Shown: one piece after another, positions 29,934-43,500 of the stretch | How positions within the stretch are numbered: the stretch's first letter is position 1 | Layout of the letters: the number at the start of each line of letters is the position of its first letter | Origin: Seriola aureovittata | Lineage: Eukaryota; Chordata; Actinopteri; Carangiformes; Carangidae | DNA length: 64,000 bases | Direction of reading: 5' to 3' | NCBI RefSeq assembly: GCF_021018895.1 | Contig: NC_079373.1 | Location: 14,976,501-15,040,500 of the forward strand | The notes under the pieces: generated by a model | What the model saw: only the letters and a program-made list of their open reading frames with translations | Told to the model about the DNA's origin: nothing | Database searches by the model: none | Translations under genes and position numbers: made by a program

Positions 29934-30199
29934 CTTTGAGAGGTCGGAGAGGGTCATTGGTTAGGTCATGTGTATACATCTATGCCAGGTAAAAGAGATG
30001 TCCAATGAAGGACGGAGGCTCCTGTGTCTACTTGTCATCTCTCATGCGGTATAGTGTCACCTGCCCCCCCCCCCCTTTTTTTTGCCTCTTCTCCCCACTC
30101 ACCCCCTCTCTCCCCGCAACTGGTGGTAACACAGGCAGAGCTATTCTTAGCTTCTGTGTCAAGCCTGTCTCTGGGGAGCAGTCGAGGGGTCTCTGTTAC

Positions 30200-30202
<3 letters not shown>

Positions 30203-30238
<36 letters not shown>
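30203..30238. repeat. (CA)n microsatellite
   Basis: Eighteen uninterrupted CA units. Confidence 0.95.
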
Positions 30239-30240
<2 letters not shown>

Positions 30241-31589
30241 ATGCACACAGGTGTCTTGAGACATCTCTATTTGATCTTTATTAAGCACTGTAACTCTGAA
30301 ACCAATTTGAAGCGCAGCCCTCTAAGTACTAAGATCATGTTCCACCACAACTGAAAACTCAATTAATTGAGTGGAATGCAGATTGGGTTGCTTCAGCAGG
30401 CTGCAGCAGTTGACACGTTGCTAGTGACGGCCTCATCCCTGATACAATCCAAAGAGAAGCAGTATCTGTTTTAAATCTAGGTGTGATTGACTATGCAGGA
30501 AGCTGACAATCATGTTTAACTAAGGCCACATTTTATTGGTATTATCAATGGCATTTGCTTTAATTAGATGTAGCGCTATATTTTCCTAGGTAGTAAAAAT
30601 GCTGCAGAGTGCAGGTTTATTCGCTTATAAAGGTTTCATGTGTTTTTCATTTGAGGCGGGGATGCAGACACTGGACAAAGCAAAAGATCAAATTTGATTG
30701 ATTTGAAAAAAAAAAATCACTGGCTTCTCCTCATATCCTTACAGAGCCACATTGTAAGTTCTGGCTGGTAGTGCTGATGGAAAGGTTTGGGGTTAAGGTT
30801 GAGGGAATGAAATGTAGATTGTGGCATAAGGTGAAACTGCCTGCTCTGTGCTGTTGAAGAGAGGAGGTACAACTGCCCCTGGGTCACTCTGCATGTGACA
30901 CATTAACATAAAAACTGATGCGATTGCCCTTGTTGTCAACCCTGGTAATTCTAACCTCTCCTTGATAGCTGGCTGCTGGTAACTCAATCTTGCTTTTAGA
31001 CAGGATGTGTGTGGCTCTAATCTACTTTCTATGACAAATTTATTGCTCCCATGACAAACTACGTGAGAATAATCCTGCCTGTGTTGGTTAGTGCGACAGT
31101 ACCACCTGGCTTTTTGGTGGCAGTTGTGAGAGTGCGGGTGTGGGTACACATATCTGGATCAGGAGAGGAGTCTCAACTTCTCCCCTGCTCCTCTCATGTA
31201 AATCCTGAGGTAAGCGTCTTGAGCACGTAGCACTTCATAACAAGGGCATGGCCTTACAGACCACACGCAAGATCGGCACCCAGCTAAAGCCGTGCAGAGG
31301 GTAGAAAATGCTGTCAATGTGTCTCTGTGTGTGGCAGAGGAAGGGACATGAGGAGGGAGTTCTGGTTTTGTTCTCAGTGCAGCTGTCCTGGCCGGGGTGA
31401 GGGCTGAGCAGTTCTGCACTCATCCAGGCAACTTCACACACATGAACACCCTGACACAAATAGTGGACTGAAATACTGGTACATTTTCAGTATGAAAAGT
31501 ATGGTTACAAAAATGTTAAATTTATTTTGAAATTATTTCCTCCATGAACATATCATCCTTAAAGTTGTCATTTCCCATAATACATAGGT

Positions 31590-31850
31590 TTGCTAATAAT
31601 CTTCAACACAAATGCAGATCCAGAGCAATTGGGATTGCCAAATTGTCTTATTGCCAAATTTGATTTACTAAATCATCTCTAATCATTTTATCGCTTACAA
31701 TGCCTTGTGATTATTCAATTGAATGTCTCTGGCCATGAGGAATTTATTAATTGCCTAAGATTTTGGCAATAAATCTGTGCAACAGACTCAGATTTGCAGT
31801 AATGCAGTGGTATCCATTAAAGCTCTTAATTCAAAGTTAAAGTCACTGCA
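31590..31850. promoter_or_regulatory. Candidate non-coding regulatory block with repeated ATTGCCAA
   Basis: AT-rich and free of simple repeats. ATTGCCAAATT occurs at 31634 and 31650, 16 bases apart, and its inverse TTGGCAAT at 31763. ATTA cores lie between them (AATTTATTAATTG). The TTGGC/GCCAA core resembles NFI half-sites. Regulatory function is inferred only. Confidence 0.25.
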
Positions 31851-34245
31851 CCAAAAAAGGCAATGCTCCATCAGTTCCCTTGGTGTTTGGTAATGTAAGA
31901 CGCCCCGGATCACACATTAGGGGCTGTGTGTTTAGACATTCATTTAAGTACAGTAGTTACATTTTCAATATTATGTGATCTGTCTACTAATATATAAGTG
32001 CAAATGTTAACTAGCAAACTGAGAAACCTAATGTTATTCTGTGTTGTGCGGATTCTGGATCAACAAAGAAGCAGGAGCTGAGACACTTTCAAATAAAATA
32101 ATAATTGTGTACATCTCTACTGTAATCAGCACTATCGTATACAAAACTATGTACTTGATCTATTGCACATCATTGTTCACAGTGTATAGCTTCATGGCCA
32201 GAAATCCCATTTGTTGCACAGGGATGATGTACCATACTTGGTTCAACGGTTTTGTAACAGAGTCTGCAGTCGTTTGCTCTGCAGCAGAGCTCTAATGCCG
32301 CGTTTCTGGTGGTTAATGGCCTCCCATGAGCCCGCTCCTGTTTTACTGCCCAGCCTGTGGGAGGGAGGGAGGGAAAGAGTGATGGCGCCTGGGGGGAAAA
32401 AGAGGTACAGGAGCCCAGAGAGAGGGAGAGATAAAACAGAAGTAAGGCCAGGGAGAGAGATAGTAGGATGAAAGGAGGGAGAAATGATGCATTGATACAA
32501 GATGGGGAAGAACGAAGTTGACAAGGGTAAAAAGGTAAAGAGGGACAGGGATTGTGGTGTGGGACACAGTGTAAGGTGACCCAGAGCCCTGCAGCCACTC
32601 TGACTCCTGCTGATGGATGGGCTGCTCAACAGGAGATGTCTGACTATTGGACATTTAACCACACAACATCTCTGTGCAGTAGTGTGCATTTCTGCTGCAC
32701 AGACCTTACAGGAAATCACCCTAAATACCAAACCTGAACTGAATAGGTGACAAATAATTTTCTGGAAATATAGTCTGAAGTTCCTCCAACACAGGCTGTA
32801 AACACTGTATGTTTACATATATGTGTGTGGTGTGTGTGCTTTACTGGTTTCTGTACGAGGCCTCCAGTGTACAGAGGTCCACCATCAAGTTCAGGGTCAC
32901 ATTCACACCTATTAATCACAGACCAGGCTCCGGACTGAAGTACTGCCTCAGCTTCTCTGCCATTTTGCCCCCATTCAGGCAAGCTGAGGTTGTGAGTTCA
33001 ACCTTCAAGGTTCAAAATCTACTTCTAACCACCTATGCTTCCACTTAATATAAAGGTGCAGCTATAAAAAAAAATCATGTCTTGCACTTGAATATTTCAC
33101 TTAATATGATGCACTTTTATTGAAGTGCTGGAACAAGTACAACAGAATATATAGGCCATGCCATACATTTGTACAGAGTGGGAAAAAAGTGTTTTATATG
33201 ACCATATATTTGCTTATAGAGACAAAGTTTCCCATATTAGGGATTAAATGATTTTTGAATTAGTCTGAAAAGAGAGTGAAGCAGTCCATCTCTGTTTAAG
33301 TTAGGTTTTAATGAAAGCTAACAGGAAGCTGTGGTCGGACTTTAGTGCCTCTGCCGTATAGAGTCAGAGTCAGTTATAGGGCAAGGAGATGAGCAGCCAC
33401 ACCAAAGCACCCTCACTGCAGTTATATATAGAGTCTGTTCACCCTAGCACTGCTCTGGAGGTGAATGGGCTGTATACGCAAACACATTCTACAGCTTACA
33501 TGACCTGTTTTCACACCCACCTCCTCACTTTTGATCTATTATTTTAGCAGAAACATCCAAATGCACATCCAGGCTACATCTGAAATTGTTCCCTCACGTA
33601 TGCGCTACAAGGACTTTCTATGGTAGATACTGTAAGTAGAAACTGTGATGCTGACAGTTGTCTTTAAAAAATAAGAGTCTACTGATGCCGTAAACCTCTC
33701 TACATATGCACAGCTGCAGGTCAGCTGGGGCTCAGGGTAGTTTTATTGATTCTATCATAAAGAGACTTCAGTGTATAGCTCTGTATCCATGAAGCAACAT
33801 CTGCTTTTGTGCACAAAGATCTTCTGCATTAATTTTTCCTGGAAGATTTTTCATTGTGCTGACTTGTTCGCAATGGTGGGTTACATGATTGTAAGCTCAA
33901 GGAGAGAGAGAGAGTAAGAGAAAGACAGTGAGAGAAACAATAGAAAGACTGTGGGTGAGAGGAGATGGAGGGACACAGAGAAAGACTGAGAGAGAGTGAG
34001 AGTGAGAGAGGGAGAGCTGACAGCAACAGGATGCATGGACTGTGTCATGGAGGCCACCGCACTGGTCGAGGCCTCCCATGATGTTGTGAGTGTTTTCTGC
34101 GTTCTGGCTGTGAGTGTGTGAGAGGTCAGAGCTGGATGGACACTGTGGCCATTGTCCTGAGATGCCTGACCACTTATTTCCTCTCCCTGACCAGGTGCTG
34201 AGGCCGGACAAATGACCCACGAGCAGTCAGCATGACCTGCAATGA

Positions 34246-34255
34246 GTGTGTGTAT

Positions 34256-34336
<81 letters not shown>

Positions 34337-34344
34337 TGTGTTTG
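34246..34344. repeat. (GT)n microsatellite, about 99 bp
   Basis: Nearly pure GT with two TATG interruptions. With the 14993 tract it is one of the two longest dinucleotide arrays in the window. Confidence 0.97.
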
Positions 34345-36141
34345 TAAGCGCTTTAACACATGCTCCTTTTACCTTTAATGGACATTTTACATTCAATAGG
34401 TCAGGTTTTCATTACAGCAGAGAGGATTTAGATCAACAGAGTATAATGTTGCACTGAAATAACACCTTTACTTGGGCAATGTCATTAATATTACACAGTG
34501 TATGAAAGGGCGATATAGGTGAGTGTGTGTGTTTGTGTACCTTAAGATTCCCACTGAGTGCTAATCACCCCCCCGCCAAGTCCTGAGAAAATGTTGATGC
34601 CATTTAACTTTCAATCTTTATTGAGTTCTCACTTTCTCTACAGAGTTAACTCACGAGGTGTTGTTTTTATTGCTCTGTCTTGGTTGGTCCAGGTTACCAT
34701 GTGGAGCTCCTGCTGTGTGTGTAAATCAACAATCTTGTCACACACACACCATGGCCACCTGTGACAAAACACCTAGAGGAGAGCTGGTGTAGTGAAATGA
34801 AAACTCTAAAGAAAGAAAAGAAAGGGGGAGAGAGAGAGGGAGAGAGAGAGAGACTGCAGAGGTGTGTGAATGTCTCTTGTTCTTCCTTTTTGTCGTTCGC
34901 TCGTCACGTGACTCATCGGTGACTGAATAACAATAACAGCACCAGGAGACACTTTCCACTCACACACTTTCCATATCCCAGAGATGTACTGACAAACACA
35001 CACTTGTAGACACTACTAGTCTGCAGTGTCACAAACAGCTGATCCCCACCACCCTTGAAATAAAAAAAAGAAAAGGTGAAGAGGGTTGAAAAAACTTACG
35101 GGTGGGAATGATGGAAGACCGGTTTTCTCAGATTATCCACTCGGGAGGGTTTAAGAGAAGCTGAGGTTTGAGGTTTAATGTGGCTGGAAGAGCGAAGCAA
35201 GGAGAGAAATTTGTTGTTTGTGGTCAGATTTGCCAGGCTTGGTGTGGACATGGCCTCAGAAGCACTGTGACAAATCAAAGACACACTCTCTCTCACACTC
35301 TTTCTGCGGCCCAGCTGCTTTTTCGATTATGTAGCAGCCACACACACTCACCCGATCAATCACATTTAGTGTTTCGGGAAGATAAACGAGACACATCAGC
35401 TGCGATCGCTACACAATATCTTAATGACATCATCCTAAACACTAAACAGGGGAAACCCATATTGATTCTGTGGATTCAGACTGATTTTAGCAGCGTGTGA
35501 AAAAAACCCAGCCACCCTTTCGACACAGTGGGGGTTCCTACGTAGACTGCTCTGATAAAATAAATGAACGTTGGTCCAAATTCTTTGTATATTACTACTA
35601 TAATTCTACTTTTATCTCAAAATTGTTGTGACAAAAGATAAAAAAATTCCCACTGTTCTAACTTTCCAGGTTTGTAAAGTCCTGTCTCAGAGTATTGTAC
35701 AACACTGTGCAGAGTTTTGAAACTTGATAAGCCTTCAGACTCATGGATCTATTTCTCAAAACTGGACTTCCCGGATCGCATTTCATGTCTCACCAGTAAC
35801 TGGAGCAACATGCCCTCACCATCTGAATGCCTGCTCAGGGCCCAAAATGCACAGTTTTCAAGCGATCCATAATTGTTAGCAGAGTTCCTGGCCACACCTA
35901 TATAAAGCTCCTCATCTTCTACAACAACTACACAGTCCACACAGTCGTCAGTCCAGTGCAGGTCCAGTTACCAAACATTTCCGCCACAGGTCGAAATAAT
36001 AAATAGTCAGACCTGAGCAGGTCAGATTAGAGAGACTGGTGTGTATTTTCATACAGCTGAAGACAAGGGCTGCATGCTAAAGCTCTAATGCCCTACAGAT
36101 GGTTCCACTCACTTTAGTCAACTACAGGACGTACCCTCGCT

Positions 36142-36270
36142 CCATCCTGGCTATTTGATATGCTAAAGCTTGACCAGACCTCTGATATGTCTGTGTGGAC
36201 TTGGTGGGAGGACAGACTGTACAGGAATTCGTCAGGGATTTACCACGTCAGATAATAATCTGCCTGTCAT
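36142..36270. repeat. Dispersed direct repeat, copy 1
   Basis: Shares with copy 2 (36853-36986) a series of blocks in the same order: TATTTGATA, CTAAAG, GACCAGACCTCTG, AATTCGTCAGGGATTTAC and GTCAGATAATAATCTGCCTG. The family is unknown. Confidence 0.85.
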
Positions 36271-36852
36271 AGTCTACAACGTGCAATCTACATTTCTCAC
36301 TGATTGTTGAGGAAAATACAGAAAACATTAACCATTGACCCTTGTTGGGTTAAATCAAATGAAAAGTTCAGAGTAAAGTAAACACTGTTTAAAAAAAAGG
36401 TCTCACAGGAGAAAACTATCTTTATTCCAAGTGAATGCCACAAGAAAATGATTTTCTTTCCAGACTGACTGTTGACGCTCAACAGTCACTGAGACAGAAA
36501 TCCATCCAGAGTAAACATCCTCTCGTTACACGAGTATGACCAGCGCTGTCTTGCTTCTGTAAAACCAACAGCTGCAACCAGTCCGGGCAGGTTCCTTGTG
36601 GGATTTGTTCAAAAACCTTTACGAAAATGTTGCAAATCATTAGGTGATACAAAGCAGAAGTGAATGAGGGAGGTTGAGACATATTGTTCAGCTCCATATA
36701 TAAAATACAGAAGATACATCAAATAGATAACACTCGCAAAATAACTACAGTGATTAAGATCTCAGACTGTAGTGGAGTATTGTTTGAAGACAAGCCTTTT
36801 TGGAGCTGGTTTTCTTTTTAAACAGAATAAGCACCCCATTCACAAGTCTCTG

Positions 36853-36986
36853 TCTACCTTGGTTATTTGATACACTAAAGCCAGACCAGACCTCTGCTGT
36901 TGTTCGAGTAGACATTCTTGGAGGAGATACTTTATACAGAAATTCGTCAGGGATTTACTGTGTCAGATAATAATCTGCCTGTCATA
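36853..36986. repeat. Dispersed direct repeat, copy 2
   Basis: A diverged second copy of 36142-36270, in the same orientation about 710 bases downstream. The last 45 bases are the best preserved part. Confidence 0.85.
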
Positions 36987-38975
36987 CAAGAGATGTCACT
37001 GGCTCAAGCTGTTGGGGGAAAAAAAATCATTACCAAGTTTGATTAAGTTGCCACCCACCTTGCTACTGTAGGTCAACTTACACTAGAATATCTAAATACT
37101 GTTTATCTGGGTATGTAGTGGTGTCTTGTATTTCTAACACCTATACCTAACATACAGCCATGTGAGAGACCACATCATGTGACAAGAAAACATAAACAGA
37201 TAAAACACCAGTCGCAAGTGCTGTTGCTGGTTAAAAACATTTGAACATCAGGAAATGAAGAGAGGATGTCCAAGACCTATCCAAACATTCCTGCTACAGC
37301 TGTCAGTCATCTCTCCAAAATAGTATTCAGAAAGAGACAGTATAAGGAACAGGGTGTCACTATAAGAAAGTCTACACTGTTTTTTTTCCAGATAATATCA
37401 CTGACAAGCTTGGTAATAAAGGTATCGAGTGTAGCTTTGAGGTTATGAGTTCTCTATGTCTGATACTGGAGATAAGGCAATAAAGCTCCTGCTCTGACAG
37501 CAACAACACTGTGTTTTAAGTCAATTATTTACGATTTTTGATTCAACTTTGCTTGATCCCTTTCTGTTCGGGAACAGATGTTATTTCTGCGGCCAAAGGG
37601 CAAAACTGAAATATTTGAAAAACAGCTCAATTTACTTGGAATATATGCAAAACGTCTGCATCAGCGATTACTGCATCTGAACCCATTCAGGTTGTGACCC
37701 CTAAAAAAATGAAGCAGTGCCTACTTCCAGCCGTTCATCACCGGCTGCATTCTTCTGTGAGTTGTGAGCAGTTCTGAGTCCTCTGATTGTTTCGTTTATA
37801 TCGATTTTGTTGTCCACAAAATGTTAAACTATCTCATAAGAATTGTTTGCCTTCCATTGGCATCTTGTATTTTAATCCCATGATCCTGTTCTAAATGTTG
37901 ACCTTCATTTAAGCATGACCTTGATCTTTCTCTAAAATTAACCGCAACATTTTAAACCAGAAGCTAGTTTTAATGTGTGGATATTGTGAGACTAATGCAC
38001 TGAAAAGCATAGAGTCTAAAAGTATCCGATGGTGGGATTTCTCTTTCTTTTTCTCTCCTCCACTGTGTTTGAATCTGGGACGAGGTTGGAGGTTTTTGTC
38101 ATCAGACTTTTATTCCCTCTATTTAAATACCTGTCTGGTAACATTCATTTCGATTCACTCTTCACTTCTGCATTACCATGGTGCAGGTAGGTAAAGGGCA
38201 TCTGCAGCGTCTCCGTTGCTCAGTGCTCTTCAGTGGAGGTCAGAGAAATGTCACGTATCTGAAACTGCTGAACGCTAATATGCTTGATTACTGGTGAAAG
38301 GTCTGTTATGCTTCATGAATGTGGATATGTCAGAGTACAGAAAAGTTTGCATTTACATCCTCACTTCTGGAAAACTCTACTCATTCAGTCAAATCTTACA
38401 AAGGTTTTAGTTCTATAGTTGGGCTTCACTGAGTTTTAATGAAAAACTGTACTTATAACATTGATTGCACAACAGTGTCCAATTTAGGCCATTAAGTTTA
38501 ATTTCAAGCTTGTAAACAGTATAACTTGGTCTACTGCTCTTCTGTTGTTAAGCCACTAATCACACTGGAGCCTTGAATAACTGTTGTTTACCAAGTTCAC
38601 CAACAGTATGCTAATCTGTGCAGACACATAATTATCTCTAAAGACTTCTTACTGCCTCTTGGCTCTTCTGTTCTTTGAATTTCATTAGACTCACAACTTT
38701 TTGGTCAGGCTAAATTGTCTTGTCATCTGGACTAATTTGATTTAAATGAGATTTTGCTGATGGAACGGGTCATGCCTCAGTTCAACTATTCATCATGTAC
38801 TTTATTCTATTATAATAAAAAAAAATCACTTTCATAACAGACAAATTATTCATCCATGTTGTTTTATGTAATGCTATTAGACTGGGCCAGTCTGTCTGGC
38901 TCTGTCCCCATAAGAAGACGGGACAGAGAGACATTCGAACACTTAGTACAGTGGGGCTTTGTAAAGGTAACTGGG

Positions 38976-38976
<1 letters not shown>

Positions 38977-39020
<44 letters not shown>
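38977..39020. repeat. (CA)n microsatellite
   Basis: Twenty-two uninterrupted CA units. Confidence 0.95.
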
Positions 39021-39023
<3 letters not shown>

Positions 39024-40282
39024 CATCCATGTACATACACACAGACACAGACAAACACTTCCTAGCATTACGATAGCAGGCAGTCCCACTCCATTAGGGG
39101 TAAAAACACAGAAATTAAACACTGCGTGCTTGTGGTTTTTAATTTAGCGCGCTGACAGCCATCCAATAGTCCTGTGGTGACACTGGATAACTTTACGACC
39201 CTGGTGAGCGCTGCCTGGGACAGGGACCAGGACAGACACCCACTTCAGCTTCAGCCCCCTGTACACATACACACACTTCATTGAAAATGTAATATGAAAG
39301 AAGAGAATTACGGCTGCAGATGTTGCCATTTAATCAATCATTGCAAACAGTAATTGTGGGGATATAATAGAGCTATTGATCATGTAGAGAAAACATTTCT
39401 GTGGTAAAATAATAATGATATTGTCAAAAATAAAAAATTTTAAAACAGTTACTCGCACACAATATGCCGAGGCCGTATGAGTGCTGTGGTCTCTGTAATT
39501 GCCTATTATAGAAATATACCAACTTTTCTGTACAATTTGAATACCAGCCACACACAAGGGCATTGTGTGTGTATGTGGTTGCATGTACATAATTTGTTGG
39601 GACTTCATCATTGTACTGACTGCCAGGGAAGTAGTGCTGACTGCATAGTATTTGAAATGGGTACTCTGCATTGGTCTAATTGTTAGTTTGTTGTTAACCA
39701 TTACAGATGCGATGAAAGGGGGATATGTATGTGAAGAATTTATGGTTGAGAAAGCATCTCATGGATCAGATTACCACAGGTCCATTACTAGCTTTTGAGT
39801 GATGGAAACAGATCTGACTCTCTGTCTTTGCCCAGTGGAAGCTTGTGGCTTGGTGTCTATTGATTAGATAAACCCTGTCCTGAGTTGACAATATTGACAT
39901 GCTGTCAAGTGTCTGACTGCCATTTGGCTGTACTCGGTGTGACCTTGGTGGTGTGAGCCAAACAGCATGGCTCCCGACAAAGGTTGGATCAACCAGCTTG
40001 CTTGATGCTCAGGTCCACACAACATGTTGTGCAGATTTTGCACTTCAGGTCCTTTGAGACCCATGACTACCCATAATACCCTTCTCTGTGTGGTGGGATT
40101 TTCTGTTGAAGGAGCATAATTCTATCTTAAGGCTATAATAAGAGTGACATTGGCAGTGTGTAAAAGAAAGCCGCCCTCCTCATTCATATCAATTCTACCA
40201 CTGAATTAACATGGCAGGGGTTTCAACACAGAGGGCCCTACCAAAAAATGTAGGGTCGTCCACCAGTTGAATATGACTCTGT

Positions 40283-40555
40283 ACCCTGATAGCAAAAATT
40301 ATCTGGCCCAGAATAACAAGTTCTGGCCCAGATCTGTGAATCGGACCTGGGCCAGTGTTCATTGTAGTCATTCCCATGAGCCTGGCTCGCATCTATTTAG
40401 ATTCTGCTGACTAAATGTGAGACCCAAATGTCACTGCCCCCTCCATAGTGTACACAGCCTGTACACAGGCCATGTCTGGAACAGGGGGCAGTAAAATTAA
40501 CATGGATCTGCCGGTGTGGAGGCAGATCTGGGCCAGAGTCAGCTGCTATCTGGGT
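40283..40555. mobile_element. Possible palindromic MITE-like element
   Basis: The ends ACCCTGATAGC and GCTATCTGGGT are inverted with one mismatch in 11. Inside, CTGGCCCAGATCT (40323-40335) faces AGATCTGGGCCAG (40524-40536) exactly. Several more TCTGGCCCAG-like words occur. About 270 bases with no coding capacity fits a non-autonomous DNA element. No target-site duplication was found, so the boundaries are uncertain. Confidence 0.4.
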
Positions 40556-43500
40556 TGGGTCAAATTAATGTAACATCAGCACCATAATTCTACTTTGGTT
40601 GCAACTCTCAGGACCAAGGAGAAAACAATTGCTGTTGTGATAGCTTTCCAGAATTATGAATTCCTGTCACATAGTAATATAAATAAAGTAATAGATGTTT
40701 TATGTAAACTGAACTTTTTACCTTTGACCTTTTCAATTGAATATTTTTTTTTTTTGCATTTCCTGCAATCTGTACGTAGAGCTGCGTAATGATATGAGAA
40801 CAGACGGACACACAGACGCACAGTCAGACACACAGAGGCACAGAAATTTACACACACGAAAAATTGCATATGGTTGACAGAAGCTCCACACAGTGTGGTC
40901 CACGTGTTTTGCCTTATGATTCTGAATATGGATAAGAAAATAAATGAATGGGGGGAACTACTGCTTCAGAGGTGGCCTTGTGGGGATGTGTATGTAATTT
41001 TGAAAGTGCTTGCTCTGTAGGTGCTGGGTATGTGGCTGTTCCATTGCCGCATGGTGGTGACAGTGTGAGTTGATGAAAACCACATGCATTGCCATGACTG
41101 TATGTGGTTCCGTTTCTGTGTGTGTGCCTGTGTGTGTGAGAGTGTTTCAACCGAGGCCCAAGTTAAAGTCGATTGTGGTCTAGGCTCGGCAGACATCACA
41201 TTAATAGGCTCTGACAGTGAACTGCATTAATTCGACGTGATGACACATGTCTCCAAATTAATACTCACTGATATGTTTGTATGTGTGTGTGTTTTTTGAA
41301 TGAGGACATACAGAAAATGGATCAGATGAAGTCATGTGCTGGACTGCTGCAAAGGAAACATTTGCTGCTGTGCTGGAATATTCTGAATGGTTACCAGGCA
41401 GGCTGTTCTACTGTGTACAGCACTTTGGAGAGTTGTAAATCTTTGTCATTTGGGAACCATAGGCAGCACATACTTAGCCTTTTTATGTGTCTGTGGCCTC
41501 TGGAACACACAGTCAGTCACACAGTCTCCATGAATGAGTCACAGATGAGTCTTTCTTCATTAGCTGGATCTCTGTGGTATATTTGTATCCCAGCACATCC
41601 TTTTCTCCACTGGGAGACATTCGCATCTGTGATGCTCCACCTTCACTCTTCATTCACTCCATACACCAGCCAACCTGTCCCTCTCTCTATCTTGTGCTCA
41701 CTCTTTGCCAAATACCGTACTCTCCCGGGTTCCCCGCAGAGGCAGGCATCAGGCGGGCATGCCCATTGCCAGCCCTTATCCTCCTTCGAGAGCGGCTGAC
41801 GTCACTGCTCTTCTCCCAGGTGATTCTGTGAGACACATCAACACATTCACACATCAATATGGGTTTTCACATCAGACCAGTAACTAAGGAAGTAACTGTG
41901 CGTGTACGGACACACACAAACACAACTGTGTTTATGTTTGGAGGACAGACGGAGAGAGAGAGATAAGGAAAGAGAGATGCTAATGATCAGCAGTTGGCAG
42001 ATGGTAGAGTGATGTAGTGAGGACTGATATTACTGCCCACTTAAACTCATCCGCTGTTACTCCAACCCCCAACACTACTTCAAGGCTGGACTCAATGCAC
42101 ACTCAACCACATGCTCTCTCTCTCTCTGTCTCTGTCTCTCTCTCCCTCTCACGCACCCAAAGGCGCTTGCTCTCATACTTACTCTTACAGATACACGGGA
42201 CTCTATACAAACATCTATCTGGATTAATAAGTGTAAGTGTACACCCTTTTGTTTGTTTCAACAGCATTCTTCCAGGATTATTACCAGAGATTTGATATGC
42301 CTGTGTTGGGTAAGAGACAGGGGAGTTGTTGATAGTTATCCATAGAGAGGTCTATTGTCTTGTCATTGCTGATATCATGCTGTGAGGGTAAGCAGCTCAG
42401 TGATCGCATCGTTTGTCATGGCAATAAAATGAGTCTCATTTACAGTTTGTTGGTGTTGTTGGGCTGAGTAACAGATATGGATACTGAACCTGAAAGTCCA
42501 CCCCGGGGGAAGAAAACATGCCATGTGATCTCATAACACAACCATTGTGTTTTTCAATGTGTGTACATCACATCAGCGTAGTAACCAGGAGAGCGAATCT
42601 GTGTGTGTGCTTGTGTGTGATTTATGATGGCAGCCCAGTTTATGGAATCCTGAAGTGTTCAATGTTCAATAATAAACTCCAGGCTTTTATGGAGTCTGTA
42701 GAGTCTCATAATTGGTGTATTGGTCTGGAGATATTCAGCAGATGAAAACACAAACACTCAAACACTCGTATTTGATCTAGGTGTGAAGCTGGAGGAAATC
42801 TCACATGACACTGGTTTTGCATTTCACATGCCATTTGCTTGTTTGCTGGTTTCTATGGAGCTGTGTTTTCAATTTGAGAAATTGAATTTTGAACTTTCAG
42901 AAATAAGTCCATCAGACGTTACATGATAGAATATACTAGTGTACTATAGAGGCGACAGGCCATGACTAAAGATAAAATTACTGCTTACTTTAGTTTTCAT
43001 TGAGGAAGTTAGTGGCATGTGCACCCCCCTACCCCCCACCCCCCAACCCAATACACTTACACACATACAAATCTGCGTACACACCCCACCTACTGTATCT
43101 CTTTAGTGGCTGAGGGTCTTTGATCCTATATCCTGACTCTGTAACCTGATGATGCATTAAAAATACCTCCAGCATGACTCAGTGCAGTTTGTCTTTACCC
43201 AACCATCAGTCCTGAGGGAAAAGGTTGCCCAGGCTCCTAAACATTTGCCTCTATGAAATACAGAATTCAAGCTATGCAATTAGAAAACTAATTAAAATCA
43301 ATCCTTGGGGTGCCATGTGATGATGTAAGCTGTCACAAGTTAGTCAGAGGAATTAAATGTACCACAGAAAGCTACGAATAATTTGTGTAAAGCGCCATAA
43401 TTCCTCATGTCTGTATGTGTTTACACTGATCTTTTAAGTCTCTAATTAAAAGCTATGCACAGGGATGTGTTCTCCTAAGTGAGTGGCTGAAAGGCGTGAC

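Larger units (their letters stand above)
28401..34245. other. Intergenic DNA with microsatellites and two candidate regulatory blocks
   Basis: Contains TA repeats (28683-28706), CA (29130-29182), GT (29885-29933), CA (30203-30238), a GA-rich stretch (33900-34018) and two AT-rich blocks listed separately. No protein-coding exon is supported. Confidence 0.7.
34345..40282. other. Intergenic DNA with a direct-repeat pair
   Basis: Holds a GA tract near 34828-34854, a TATA/AATAAA pair at 35899-36003, the direct repeat pair at 36142 and 36853, and a CA tract at 38977-39020. No coding exon is recognised. Confidence 0.7.

Noticed and set aside
32170..32731. Overlapping minus-strand frames of 103-162 codons
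   Set aside because: They read through GA/CT-rich low-complexity DNA, giving leucine/serine/proline-rich peptides with no domain.
33881..34396. A 171-codon minus-strand frame
   Set aside because: It is made largely of a translated CA/GT microsatellite and GA-rich sequence.
41281..41799. A 172-codon plus-strand frame in the intergenic region
   Set aside because: No domain, splice context or homology is recognisable, and composition is like the flanks. One frame of this size is not surprising in 43 kb.
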